A stretch of 64,000 bases of DNA from Mugil cephalus (Eukaryota; Chordata; Actinopteri; Mugiliformes; Mugilidae): contig NC_061781.1 of the NCBI RefSeq assembly GCF_022458985.1, forward strand, positions 16,647,001-16,711,000, written 5' to 3'. Below the pieces are notes generated by a model that was not told where the DNA came from, ran no database searches, and saw only the letters and a list, made by a program, of their open reading frames with translations. Made by a program: the position numbers and the translations under genes. This document shows, one piece after another, positions 1 through 11,961 of the stretch; the first letter of the stretch is position 1; each line of letters opens with the position of its first letter.

Positions 1-663
1 ATTTGAACCGACAAATTTGTCATAGGTGAAACTGTATCATACATAAAGATAGAAGAACTTTCCATGATGTGACATATAGGTTTCCTTCAGAACAGCAATA
101 GAGCCAAAATTAGCTGCTGAGACCAAAAATGGATTAGTTTCTGCTGTAAAGTTGGACATTTTAACATTTTAACCGACCGAGGACTGACTCACTTTTGGAG
201 TAAAGTACGGTTTTTCCAAAACTGTCTGACCTCAACACATGGGGCGGGTGCTCTACCAACTGAGCTAAACACCGCCCCTCATTTCTTAATATTGTTTATT
301 GCAACATTTAACGTTATTGACAGCTTGCAGCCTACTGCTATAGTTGTGTATAGGAGGCCTTTATTTTCTTGTGTAACTACATTATGCTTTAAAAATGTCA
401 TGAGTCACTATCCAGTAAAGACAGAGGTAAGAAAGTTGTTGACTATTTATATCAAGATGCTAATTTAAAACAAATTTGTCGTGGGGGGAAACTAGATCGT
501 CTAAAGACAAGAACTTTCCGTGATGTGACATATAGAGCAGCAATAGAGTAGGAGGAACAAAAATTAGCTGCAGAGACAAAAATGGATTAGTTTCTGCTGT
601 AAAGTTGGACATTTTAACATTTGAACCGACTGAGGACTGACTGACTTTTGGAGTAAAGTACAG
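1..663. repeat. Imperfect direct duplication (1-216 and 472-663)
   Basis: The stretch 1-216 is repeated imperfectly at 472-663. Both copies share the same order of blocks, including one ending in a match around 'gttggacattttaacattt' followed by 'gaggactgac' and 'ttttggagtaaagtac'. The copies differ by small indels and many substitutions, so the duplication is old. I do not recognise the unit; open frames across it are short and not conserved between the copies. Confidence 0.6.
240..279 (-). repeat. tRNA-derived SINE head (truncated)
   Basis: On the minus strand this reads like the 5' half of a tRNA, with an acceptor-like start followed by a D-arm/A-box match 'TTTAGCTCAGTTGGTAGAGC'. No B box or 3' acceptor half follows, so it is not a functional tRNA gene. 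It lies between the two copies of the direct duplication, consistent with insertion of a SINE fragment. Confidence 0.5.
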
Positions 664-3351
664 TTCTCCTGAAACAGTCTGACTTAATTTCCCAGCCTTG
701 GGTAGTTTCTGTTTCATTTTATCTTGTGCTGTCAAATACTTGCACGCTTCCAAATTTCCTCATTTCTGCACAAACATTAATCAAACCAAGAGTGGATTTT
801 CAGACCTGACGGTAGACACAGAGAACCCAGTCATACAAACGGAACTGAAATATTATGCTTCGGTTGGTTGGTTTGGCTGTGAGGTGCAAAAGTACGTGCA
901 CCTCTAGGATTACATTAATGTCAAGGCCAAGTTAGAGTCCATCTGTTCAGGAGTGTTTTCAAACAGTGTTATGAGACCTGAGTCTTGTTCAGTGACCAGT
1001 TTTCTTTAAGGAATTTTTCACGGTTTGGTCTTAACAAAACAAGGAGCTTTCTGAAGAGTGGATAGATGAAACCAAAATAGAATAAGAGACTCAAGTCTGG
1101 AGATTAACCACTGCATTGCTGATGGCACTGTTCTTGTTTGGGTGTGTCTGCTGCACCTTAGCCAGTACAAATTCAGAATTATACAAGCAATTTCTAAAAG
1201 AAAACGTAAGGACTTCTGTCTGAGCTGACTCTCAGAAAAACATCGACCACAAGCACACAAGTCATTCTACAAATGTACAGTAAAAGAAGTACAAAAAAAA
1301 AGTTTCCGTTCAACCAAGTCAAAGTCCTGACCTAAATACGACAGCAAGTTGTTCATGTGAGGAAACCAACCAAACACCACCTCAGACCTCAGAAGTTACC
1401 TGAGATGTTTAGCTGCTGTTTATTGCTGCACAACGGTGTCACACCAGACATTGAACTGAAGGGTTCTTTAACGTTTGTAGCTCACAGATAAGAACAAATG
1501 AATTATGTGAGAATAAGGGTTTGTACATTTATGATCAGAGCTGTACTTGTGCAGTAAAAGTCAGCTCTTGTTTAGCTAGTAATATTATTTCCATGTGAAG
1601 CTGGGAAATGTAGGAAATGTTCGATCTGTATTAGCATTCTGCCTTCATGGCAGTGCGGGATATTTCTTCATCTATTAAGCAGATAAAATGTTTGGAGTTT
1701 CCAACTCTGGTATTTGTATTTGGAAACCGTTGCTCAGACTTACACCATGAAATCATAGGGGCGGTCACTGCAAGATGGTACAAAAATACCACAACATCTA
1801 CATCCCAGTCTATTATTAAGACTTTACCAGAGTATATACAGAGGCGTCACCATATGAAGAAAAACATCTGAGCAGTTATGCAAAAGCCTTTCAAAAATGA
1901 AACCAAGACTGAATTGCAGCACAGCGATGTGAGGAAAGAAATGTGGACAGCGAGAGGAAATGATTTGCACCATCATGTCGCCAGAAGTGTTCATCTTCAA
2001 AGAAAATCGAATTGCTTCCCAGAATAGATGCAGTCAATCAATAAGACAATACTGTGAAAAAAGCTCTTTTGACCAGCTGCAGAAAAGGCCTCACCAAGCT
2101 GGCTGTTTCCTTCAAATTAAAGCTGGGTGTCTGTTTGTTAAGACCACATTCTAACTGTAATTACTGGTTTGGTATACAGGGTGGGAATGTTGTTGCATGA
2201 TGATAATGATCGGCAGTCATTCAGGGTCGAGTATGACTGTCCTTCTTCCTGGTCCTTGTGGGTCTTCAAGTGGGCAAAGAGTCCAATCCTAGACCCCCAA
2301 ACTTTGGCAGGGATAGGGTTGCTGTGGCCTCCCAGGTCTTAGGGTCTATGTGGCAATTCTTGAGGTTTGTTGTGATGTTGTCCTTAAACCTTTTCTAAAA
2401 GAAAACTGGGAGGATAGGACTTGTTTAAGGAGGTGAGACTCAGACATTCGGACCACATGACTAGTCCTCTGAAGCTGGTGCTGGGTGATGATGGCGGAGA
2501 TGGCAGAGATGTTGTGTTAGACATGGATTGATAGTTTAAGGTGTTACACAGACTTCATTTGTCAAGGGACAAGGTGGCAAGAATGTATCAGGGGCTGATC
2601 CTGCCCCAGATGTAAACAGGTGTCAGCCAACATATGTCATATGTTCTCGTCTTGTCAGGGGCTGAAAAAGTTCTGGCCAACATTTTTAGATGTTTCTCAT
2701 CTATTTCTAAAGAAGACATACAGTCCAGTCCATACTTGGTGTGGCACCAGGGGAAGCACAACTAGGTAATTTGAGGTATAGAATACCTTAAATTAGAGCA
2801 TCTTTAATTTACTTTGCAGGGGAACACTAAGAGATACTCTTAGGTCTGTCCGCCTTTTATTTCTTATTTTGAGTTTTCATCAGTTCTAACATAATTAAAG
2901 GCCACTCCATTTGTGTGTGTTTATTTTTTAAGCAGACTCTGACTCACATAGGTGTTTGTAATGTCTGGTAATAGTATGGTCTGTCTTGTTACTGTTTTGA
3001 CTGTAGTTCAGACCTGTGCTTGTGGTGTAAGTGTTGAGTCCTACTGTCTTCTTTTATACTTCACACACAGGTGTGTCAGAGTCAGAGTGACACTATGGCG
3101 GCGTTGTCTTGGCCATCGCATGGATTCACCGTACAACATCAAATCTTTGAGATCAGGTTCAGCGGAAACACTTGTTAAAGTTACTTCCTCACTACACATT
3201 AAATAAAAACACTTTCATTGTAGGAGATTAACAAAATGACAACAGGACATGCCTCACCTTGTGCTTCCTCTGTGAAACAATGACCCTACACATCATGAAT
3301 GCCAGGCTAATTAAACTACTTGTTAATAGTGACAAGGTATTTTCTCTCCAG
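664..3351. other. Repeat-like intergenic stretch without a recognisable gene
   Basis: Open frames are short (60-85 codons) and resemble no family I know. A degraded transposon-like stretch lies at about 1,018-1,460. The part at 2,160-2,720 has the texture of an old interspersed repeat but I cannot name it. If the exons at 3.35-3.82 kb belong to a working plus-strand gene, upstream exons should lie here or beyond the window; I did not find a clear Ig or lectin exon. Confidence 0.4.
1018..1460 (+). repeat. Possible Tc1-like transposon relic
   Basis: Read in shifting frames on the plus strand, short peptides resemble the C-terminal half of a Tc1-type transposase: a 'LYKQFLKENVRTSV' stretch, then a 'HKHTSHST' stretch near the position of the second catalytic Asp. 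Stops and frameshifts are frequent and no inverted repeats were found, so this is at best a dead fragment. Confidence 0.35.
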
Positions 3352-3821
3352 ATGAACCTGGAAAGTTTCCTGTCCTAATGATTGCTGTGGCGGTTGGTGT
3401 TCCTTGCGTGTGTTTCCTGATCTTTGTATTAGTTTTCATCCTTCTCAGAAGACTCTGTCTACAGTAAGTTGAACTTGCCTCCCTTCAATTTGCATTAATG
3501 TGACATTGTACTGCTGCAACGTACTCACATCATGCTTGTTTTTCTTATTTTTACTTACAGAAGAAATAATTATCCTCCTGCTGTAATTATGGTAAATACA
3601 ATAATCATCATCTTGTCTGTTAAGAAGTTTAGATTGTTGAACACTATTGTCGAGCCGTTGCTTTTCAAAGTGACTGATGCATCTTGAGAAACTGAACATT
3701 TGAACTTTTTGCTCTGTCTTTCTAGTCCGTCCGACAGCCGGCACAAAGAGAAGATATTTATGAAAACTGCCTTGAAAGTGAGGCGAGGCGGGCTTACCTT
3801 CAGAAAACCAGGGTCCGCTAA
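3352..3821 (+). CDS. Possible 3' end of a plus-strand single-pass membrane receptor (transmembrane and tail exons)
   Basis: Three candidate exons splice in frame. Exon 3352-3463 enters at phase 1 after 'tctctccag'. It encodes a short acidic stalk and a strongly hydrophobic helix of about 25 residues ending in Leu-Arg-Arg. Exon 3561-3591 encodes NNYPPAVIM, and exon 3726-3821 ends at a stop. The donors after the first two exons are GTAAGT and GTAAAT. The tail carries two tyrosines. The second, in DIYENCL, has the form YxN, which in known receptors can bind Grb2-type SH2 domains once phosphorylated; the function here is inference. No extracellular exon is visible upstream, so this could be a pseudogene fragment. 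It is unrelated to the minus-strand array. A weak donor inside the last exon (GAAA/GTGAGG) leaves the true end uncertain. Confidence 0.42.
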
Positions 3822-4384
3822 CATGCCGCATTGCATTATGTCTCATAATTTACAATACTACATTTTTCTAACTGCTTTTTTCAAATAATATACTGTATGT
3901 AATGACAGCCACAAAGTAGGTTCTTTTCTTCCTGTGGTGGTGTACTCAGCTCAGCTTTTTTTGACTGCTGGACAACCTTCTGTCCCTGCCATTTTATTTT
4001 CTCAGTACTTACTCATGTCATCATGTCATCTCAGGACACTTAACATGGTTAGATAAGGCTTTCCAGTACGTCATGGGAATGTCCTACATCCCATGCTTTC
4101 CCAGGCCTATCATATTTCATATGACAGGCCTGGTTTGTAGAGCCCTCTGCTCTGAGGAGAGATCAGTTTGACCATGGTGTGCCCCAAGATTGTTGCCACA
4201 AAGACATCTTCCTTCCTGTTTCTTTGTGGGAAGACATGTCACACATGAAAGTCAACATAGTTTCAAGGTCACATATGCATCGACAGTAGGCGGCAATAGT
4301 GGACAAAGTTGAAAGGTTTCTCAGATAAGAGAGACTGGTGAACGTCTGCAACTTCAAGAAATAACAGGAAGTGAGTTTCTCGCC

Positions 4385-4417
<33 letters not shown>

Positions 4418-5109
4418 GCTGAATTCATTCATTTAAGTACCACTCTGAACTAAACCTGTTAGTGCAGCTTTACACTCTTGTGGAAAAATTTGTAGACAGA
4501 GAGCAACAGTGATAAAAATAGTTTAGAGAATGAAAACTTAAGACTGGAAGCAGCATTTAAAAAAAAAAAAAACACTGAGCGGGCATTCATTATATATATG
4601 TACGGTATACGTATGTGTGAACTGTGGTAAATGCTGAAGTCCTAATATAATCTAACCAGGAAAACCACATTTAGAGTGCAAATATCTGACGACTTTTATC
4701 TTCAACTTTATACTTCTTTGGAAAGTGAACACATAAACCATGATGCCCACATGAAATCACATTTAATATCAATAGTTTTTACGCAATATATGTTGCAAAA
4801 AAACATTCGATATGAAATGTGCATGTGACTGTTTTATAGGTTTTAGAAGTGGTCTTTTGGGAGTTTGTCAGTTCCTGAGCTATTTAAAAGCTATGAGTAA
4901 GAATGCCCCTCCTGCTCCGTCTCTTCTTTATGCAGCTCTGTTTTGCCTCTCAGCTTGATCATGTATGGGTGGTGCCTGACTATTTAAACACATAAATCAG
5001 AGCACACTGGGGTGGTTTGGATGGGATCATCCTCTTTAGCTCTAACAATTTTGTGAGGACTTTAACGTTAGAATTATTAAGACAGTATCAGCCCGTCTTC
5101 ATAGAAGGC
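3822..5109. other. Non-coding stretch with poly-T tract
   Basis: I see no gene. There is a 27-base T tract from about 4,384 and an A tract at about 4,558-4,572. A short palindromic patch built on 'aggcct' lies around 4,103-4,131. Open frames here are spurious; one begins with a lysine run translated from the T tract. Confidence 0.5.
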
Positions 5110-5830
5110 TCCACTTAGTGTAGTGATATAAATGTAATGACCTGATGTGAAGATACTAGAGAGGCTGGCCTTTGCTCATCTGCGCCCTCTGGTGACCTCA
5201 CTGCTGGACCCATTTCAGTTCTCCACCAACCCAGCGTTGGAGTGGATGACGCCATCATCTGCCTCCTGCATAGAGCTTTCTGTGATCTGGATCTGGAGAA
5301 GGCTGGGAACACTGTGAGAATCATGTTGTTGTTTTTTTATTTCTCAAGTACTTTCAACACCCTACAGCCTGTTCTGCTGAGTGACAAGCTGGTGCACACT
5401 AGAGTGAAATACCACCTCATATCATGGACACTAGTGTACGTGATCACAACAGACCACACTGTGTGAGGACACAGGACTGTTGTCTGCAGCAATGGAGCTT
5501 TACAAAGAACTGTCCTGGCTCCCATCCCTTTCTGCCTCTACATCATAGACTTCAGACATCAAGCAGCAATCTTCAGAAAGTCTCAGACTTGACTCTGAAA
5601 TCTCCTAATTACAGGAGATAGGAAAGACTGTTTACATGTCCTTCATTCCCTTGTTTTGAAAACTTGTCTAACAGACCTACATCTACCGCAAATGTATGAT
5701 TTCTGTTGTATTTCATTGTCTATATTTTTTTACTGTCTTACATGTACTGTCTTGAAATTGTCTACTGCTGCAGTACTGCAAATGTTCCCCCTGTGGGATA
5801 TGTAAAGGATAGTCTAATCTAATAAATACA
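5110..5830 (+). pseudogene. LINE reverse-transcriptase relic (jockey-superfamily type) with 3' tail
   Basis: In shifting plus-strand frames this resembles the reverse transcriptase of fish non-LTR retrotransposons. It runs from a stretch with 'ERLAFAHLRPLV', through 'GVDDAIICLLHRAF', to a 'YFSSTFNTLQPVLL' stretch that corresponds to the usual F-D-(F/Y)-S-S-A-F-N-T motif A, where the catalytic Asp is lost. A 'LQKVSD' stretch marks the motif C region with its Asp pair missing. The last 150 bases have the form of a LINE 3' tail with short repeats. Several frameshifts and stops make it dead. The L2/CR1/Rex1-like assignment is from memory of these families. Confidence 0.6.
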
Positions 5831-6140
5831 ATTATGGGAGCACGTTATGAATGAAGTGAACATACAGTAGTGTACTGTAGTGTCTCTATCACTCTACTGA
5901 GCCTAAAAGACTGAAAATTTACTTGCCGTGGTGAGTGACTAAAAGGAATTTATGTGCAGAACAAACACTGGAAATACTTGCATGCACCGAGTGTGTCGTT
6001 TTTCGACTTTAATCGTAAGGAAAGATACACAAATAAACATGGAGAGATAAAGCAATACATAATAAAGAAAGAGCCACACACATAACATACTGTAAACAAT
6101 ATAAAAATCAACAGATTGTTAATGAATTAATGCTTTAAGA

Positions 6141-6791
6141 TAGGGCTGGACGATATGGCCTAAAATTAATATCACAATATATTGAGCAGTTCACCTCAAT
6201 AACGATAAATGGACCATAACTACCCCCACCCCTTGCGCAAAATGAAAAAAAAAAAAAATGAAAAAAAAAAATAATAATTCTTCGAATTCAACCACATGAT
6301 CGTGTTGCAGGTGTTGGAAAAGGTTAGATGTATTGTACTGGCGAGTGACAAGTAGTGCTTTTGCACAACTTACATTTTACGTTTTTCTGAGCAGTATCCT
6401 CCTTGTTAAAACCAAAATACTGCCACACGATTGAAAACGCATTTCTCTTTGGAACAAGCTGCTGCTTTCCCTCCTCCTCAACAAAGTCTACCTCCACCGC
6501 CTGTGCTGCACCTGCCGCTTCGACGTTTAAATGCTCCTCCATTTCGTCACCGACCCCTCCCCTTCTTGTTACAGATGGAAGGGGTGGTCACATCTACCAA
6601 CGCTATACTACGTGTGCAGCGTCTTAAAGAGACATGAACACAGCCTACCTACACACAGCCAAAAGATAAAAAACACTTTTTTCTTTTTTTCTTTCTTTTT
6701 TTTAAATACCGAATATAGCGACATGGGCAAAATGAATTCGGTTATCGTAAATTTCGGTATCGGTAAATTTTCTATTTATCGCCCAGGCCTA
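6141..6791 (-). mobile_element. Short hAT-type DNA transposon derivative with 8-bp target duplication
   Basis: The element begins TAGGGCTGGACGATA and ends with the inverted match TAGGCCTGGGCGATA (13 of 15 bases agree). It is flanked by identical 8-bp direct repeats CTTTAAGA at 6133-6140 and 6792-6799. Eight-base duplications and such termini are the signature of hAT transposons. At 651 bp it is too short to encode a transposase and keeps only an N-terminal zinc-finger fragment, so it is an internally deleted, non-autonomous copy. Confidence 0.85.
6324..6542 (-). pseudogene. BED-type zinc-finger fragment of a hAT transposase
   Basis: The minus-strand frame opens with an acidic leader and then a stretch with 'SIVWQYFGF' and 'VKCKLC', which matches the start of a BED zinc finger (aromatic residues, then C-x2-C). 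The His pair that should complete the finger is not seen and the frame stops soon after. It is the N-terminal remnant of the transposase of the surrounding hAT element. Confidence 0.6.
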
Positions 6792-6799
6792 CTTTAAGA

Positions 6800-8269
6800 T
6801 TAAAATAAGAAATAATAAAAAAAAACAAAAAAAAAAAAAAAACAGCTCACTCATAATATATCACTGCTGCAATAATTAAGAAGAAACAAATTAAACATAG
6901 TATAAAACATTGTATGTTGAGGAAAACCTTGGGCATTATGCTATACAAATATAACACAGCAAATACAGCAGTTTTAGTATAAAAATCTAGATTTAAACTT
7001 CTAAACCTTTTACCTTTTCCATGGTTGCTTTTTTTAAGCACCTTCATTTATATTGTTTGAACAATTCATTTCATCTGTTATTAAAACAACTTAAGGCACT
7101 TTTGTTGCTTGTACTTCATTATTAAACTGTCTATAAAAAGAACACAACACAATGAATGAAGAAAAACGCTAAAAAATGCAATGTTTAAAAACGACTGTTG
7201 TGAAGCACTAAAACAATAAAGCAGAATTCAGTAAACCATCCCAAAAAGTAAAAAAGATAAAATATTACATATGTCCCAAAAGCTTATCAGTATATAATGC
7301 CAAGATGACCAAAACGATACATACACATACAGCAGCACTCAAGCATTTTGTTGTTACTTTGAAAATGTCAAATTACCAGTGTAACTATAGACTACCAAAC
7401 GTTAAAGGACCCAGAATACGGAAGGCACAAAAATATGGAGGATGTAGTGTTGGTTGCAATTATAAATTAAGCTTATTTACTCAGTCATATAAAAAAAAAC
7501 TTCATGTCACTTCCACAGTGTCTTGGTGATGACATCATCATGAAATTTTAAACACACATGCATGGTCCTCAAAAAATGAATCAAGTGTGTTTCAAGTGAT
7601 GCTTTCATATTTGGGTTTGCACCTGAATTGTCTATCGATTGATATTGATATTGATAGCAACAAACTTTAATGCAGATATTCAGGTCAAAGTTTCACATAA
7701 TTTAAAGTGGAATTATTATTATTTCTGATAAATTTGTTGGTCCCCTGATTTTTCCTCACGTTCCAGTTAAAGGTTGTGGGTTTATTTTAACTGTATTCAT
7801 AATTCATCCGGTGTTGTTAATGCCCTAATTGGACGCATGTTCACGCCTATGGTAGTGACTGCACGTTTTAAAATTAGAAGTAGGATGCTGAAATGATCAA
7901 ATGTTAGCATGTACTGAGATGTGAACACAGACAACATATTAGGATTGTGCGTTAAGATAAAAGCACGGCCTCGGTAAAAGCCCAACGGCCTGTTGTCTCA
8001 ATTGTCATGGAAAGATGATCTAATCGCATTTGTACCTGGATGTCCATTTCTTTCTCAAAGACAACAATAGCTGCTGTCTCTTTGTTATACCCACATATGA
8101 CGAGGACAAACTGCTGGAGGGTTTGATTAACACTGTTGTTGTAAAAACACCTGAAGACAGCTGGATGAGAGTAAAATATGCAAGTCAACTGTTTTCAGAA
8201 GGTCATCAGCAAGTACTTTGTGTGGTCATACAAATAGATTTGAGGTGTTTGGATAAATAAAAAGATGCC
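6800..8269. other. AT-rich stretch without a recognisable gene
   Basis: Apart from A/T tracts just right of the hAT element, I see nothing that supports a gene. The overlapping frames at 7,797-8,260 are 60-80 codons, lack family motifs and run on both strands at once, which is what chance predicts in AT-rich DNA. Confidence 0.5.
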
Positions 8270-9405
8270 CTGGCAAAATAGACACGCACTAATCGCTCAA
8301 AACAATAAAAACCACCAAACAGTGAAGTAAATCACACTGATGATCTCAATACAAGGTCACGTTCTTCTGGGAAACCTATGTACTGGCATTGATGTGGATG
8401 ATATTTTGACAAGGACCAGCAACAACCAATTTCCCCACCCTGAGCACACCCTCATGGAAACAGCCAGGTGGTGTCCTTTGTCATGTGTGCCAGATGCACA
8501 CACACCCACTCATGGATATTAATGCTAAAGACAACATGGTTCATCAGATCAGGCCACATCCTCTCGTTGTTCTGTGGTTCACGTCTGATGTGCACATTAT
8601 ATTCCATAGGTCCTCAATAGAGCCCATGGGCTGGGCCCAGGGGCCACCTATTGTACCGTTTTCAGCTCGGAGATACAAGAGAATTAAATGTTATCAAGAT
8701 GAAATAAAGAACCAGCATCAGTTAGTTCATTTATTTTGACATATTTATTCATATATGTCTGTAATGTCAATATAGCACTACCGGCTGTAGTCTGCGTGCA
8801 ACATTTTTTCTTTCCGTTCATAAAACGTTAAAATCTGGGACATTTTCGGGGACAGGTCATCCAAAACTGGGACTTAGAAATCCTCAGAAATCGGGGACGT
8901 CTAGTCATCTTCACAGGAGGATGAAACTGACTCATTTGCTGGCTCTTGTTGAATTCCAGATTGATGTTGTACTTAAGGTGGTGGGATAAATTTGTTGTGT
9001 TGCTATCCTTAGTCATTATCTTTTTTTTTGTAAACCTTGCATATGGGACAAGTATGTTCCACATCCACTTCATGATAACTGAACCAGTTCCATAATAGCG
9101 ATGGGGAGCCTCGTTTAGCCGTTGGTGACAGGTGGGCACATTTTCATCATGTGTTTAGTATGTATTTTTGTTGTTTTGAACGAAAAGGACGTTTTGTTTT
9201 GAATATTATACCATAGTATGGCATGTGGCTTGGCTGACCTCAATAAATGGACTTTTGACCCAATGAAAAATTTCTTAGTTGCCCTTTAAGATTTGTATTT
9301 GAATACTATGGTTATATTTCATTATAGGAGAAGTGGAGAGAGGTCAGCATGGGCACCCTGACTGGTCTGCAGCTACGCATACAAAACAAACTGCAATGCA
9401 CAGTC
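8270..9405. repeat. Scrambled Tc1/mariner relics interrupted by other DNA
   Basis: The part at about 8,280-8,500 (plus orientation) resembles the middle and 3' part of a fish Tc1/mariner element. The parts at about 8,530-8,600 and 9,335-9,405 resemble the 5' coding part of the same family in minus orientation. About 730 bp of other sequence lies between these two, so an insertion split an older relic. The insert holds a GC-richer patch near 8,830-8,900 that may be a hAT end. No frame is intact. Family assignment rests on memory of these repeats. Confidence 0.45.
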
Positions 9406-9407
9406 AG

Positions 9408-9490
9408 TATGTTTACATGCACGTGAAAAAAAAAAGAATTATTGCCTTAATCAGACTCTTAACTGGAAAACTTAAGTGCATGTAAACACA
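9408..9490. mobile_element. MITE-like element with 15-bp terminal inverted repeats
   Basis: TATGTTTACATGCAC at 9408-9422 is matched in inverted orientation by GTGCATGTAAACACA at 9476-9490 (one mismatch). The 53 bp between holds an A tract and no coding sequence. No clear target duplication is seen, so the true ends may lie slightly further out. Confidence 0.45.
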
Positions 9491-10752
9491 TTACTCTGAC
9501 TAAAATTTGAGCTCTCCTCATCCGATTAAAACAAGTGTTTAGTGGCAACAGTTTCTATGGCCTCTAACAGACCGACTTGTTTACTTCCTGTCTAATGTAT
9601 CCCACCCACAGATAGGTGCAATGATCATGAGATAAGAAGAATGTAGTACGTTAGTGAACACTAAGAGAATAATATGTCTACCATAACACACTGATACTGT
9701 GTATCACACACACAGCTTGACATCCAAATTAGGGTGAAATAAACGTTTACTTATTTATTTTTTCCCCAATCGATTTATCTATTGATTAGTTTTGCAATTA
9801 ATGCATCAGTTACTTGCCGGATAGATGATTCATCTTCTGGTTACCTACTAAACTATATCAGAACTTCCCTAATGCAGACTACAGCTACAACTAATACTAA
9901 GCAGCAAATTTCTAGAACGTAATAAAGATGTGAAAATGTTGTGTAACTTGAACTCCTAGAAATGCATCTCTATTATCCAAAAGAGGGTCCCCATTCATCC
10001 TCACATTAACCTAACATGCATGTCTATGTGAGAAGAAACACTGGTAGAACATAGATACTCCACACAGAAAGACTGCAGCCAGGCAACAGGTTATTAATTA
10101 TGTAGAACCTTCATGCTGAGATGCAACACTAAAGGAGGCTTCCACCGGCTCAGAGCACAGCACTAATTAAATGTTATGTTGTTTAGTTCTACGAGTCTGT
10201 CAGTGCAGAAACGATCTCCTAGCAACTGCACAGGGAAGCAGGACTGCCATGTCAGTGATTACTATCTGCTCGAAAACAACACCAACACCAGGCAATCATC
10301 AGCCTATATTCATTGCAACAGTCAGGATAGTCAGAGCTCAGCTACAGCTATGATAGTTTATGAGTAGATACGGATAGCAGATACAGTTTATGAGTAGTTT
10401 AAAGCATCCAGGTCTCTGTTTAATGACTTTTGATGTTTCATTTTGTTTAAAGCAAACATTGCACCTGGTGTAAGCCTTTTATGCAAATTTGTGTTATTAT
10501 GGTACAAAAAAATAATTTAACGTTTGTTATTTATTACTTATGAACATACGGATGCCATCATTCGCATGAGGACACTTCCCATGTCATCATCGAAATATAT
10601 ATATAAACATAAATTAATAATAATAGTGATAATAAATGGTAATAACTCATCATTAGTTTAACCTCCTCCAGGCTTTTATTTGCCATATCAGAGACATTAA
10701 AAAGCATAATAAATACGTCTGTGAGGGTTCTCAGTCATCCAGGTCATAGTAA
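9491..10752. other. Intergenic stretch, nothing recognised
   Basis: No frame longer than about 63 codons and no family motif. The sequence is AT-rich with short dinucleotide runs near 10,595-10,630. Confidence 0.5.
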
Positions 10753-11961
10753 TCCAAAAAAGCGTTGAATAAGGTCAGCTGGACTTGTAGAATTTCTTGA
10801 AGACGTTTCGCCACTCATCCGAGTAGCTTCTTCAGTTCTGATAAACTAGTGGGAAATTGAGTTTTGAAATAGGAAAAACTCTAGGAAAAACACTAAATAG
10901 GAAAAAGACCGAAGCCTCAACATAGAAGTATACAGAAAACCCACGCACACAGACCAACACTTGTTATTTGATTCACACCACCCTCTGGAACACAAACTAG
11001 GAGTCACCAAAACCCTCCAGCTCCGAGCACAGACTGTACCCACTAGACAGGAGGGCAAGGACAAGGAGGGACAACACATCAAACAAACCCTCAAAACATG
11101 TGGATATCCCAACTGGGTCAAAGGCTCAAAAAGATATCCCAGGAAAGACGGGGAAGAGGAGCACAGCAGAAGGAAGAACATCACCATCCCCTACATAGCT
11201 GGAGTATCAGAGAAACTGAGGAGAATTTTTGGTAATCACTGCATCCCAGTTTATTTCAAACCTGGCAACACACTAAGACAGAAACTGGTCCACCCCAAAG
11301 ACAAAACACCTAGACAAAAACAGAGCAATGTAGTGTACACGGTTCAGTGTAGTGAGGAATGTACAAACTTGTAAATTGGGGAAACAAAACAACCCATCCA
11401 CAAACGCATGGCCCAACACAGGAGAGCCAGCTCATCAGGGAGTCCACCTCCACCTGAAGGACAAAGGACACTCCTTTGAAGATACCACAACAAAGTCCTG
11501 GCCAGAGAGGACAGGTGGTTTGAGAGAGGAGTAAAGGAAGCCATCTATGTCAAAGTGGAAAACACTTCTCTAAACAGAGGAGGTGGACTGAGATTTAATT
11601 TACCATCTATTTATAATTCAGTCTTGACTTCTGTCCCCAAGAAGTTTCAACACCTTTCACACGTTGAGCCTCCAGGCTCCCATTGACAATAGCCTCGTTA
11701 GAGCTCTATTCATAGGATAAGTTAGCCTAGGCACACAGTTCCCCCCATTCAAGGACAGGTAAGTACCAGCCATTATGGTAATTAGTGACCGCAGTTTCTG
11801 GTCAAGCAAGTTTCAGGTAGGTGGTACGCACTGAGTTTATTCCTATTTAAACCTCAGTTTCCCACTAGTTTATCAGAACTGAAGAAGCTACTTGGATGAG
11901 TGGTGAAATGTCTTCAAGAAATTCTACAAGTCCAGCTGACTTTATCCAACGCTTTTTTGGA
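10753..11961 (+). mobile_element. Penelope-like retroelement relic within a 110-bp inverted repeat
   Basis: A degraded reading frame ending in a GIY-YIG nuclease domain lies between two inverted copies of one sequence, at about 10,753-10,860 (minus) and 11,851-11,961 (plus). Penelope-like elements combine a reverse transcriptase with a C-terminal GIY-YIG endonuclease and often carry terminal repeats in mixed orientation. Only the 3' coding end is present; the reverse transcriptase is missing. The terminal repeat contains a conserved core (10,802-10,820 and 11,894-11,912) that resembles part of a hammerhead ribozyme. Confidence 0.6.
10961..11650 (+). pseudogene. GIY-YIG endonuclease C-terminus of a Penelope-like element
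   Basis: The frame from 10,961 runs 137 codons, through 'CGYPNWV' and 'IPYIAGVSEKLRRIF', to 'VVYTVQCSEECTNL'. A stop then replaces the Tyr of the expected YIG; the next residues are IGETKQPIHKRM, the classic GIY-YIG start. Coding continues in a second frame (VHLHLKDKGHSFED) and a third (FERGVKEAIYVKVE, then LNRGGGLRFNLPSIYN), so there is one nonsense change and at least two frameshifts. The order and spacing match GIY-YIG domains of fish Penelope-like elements. Confidence 0.65.
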
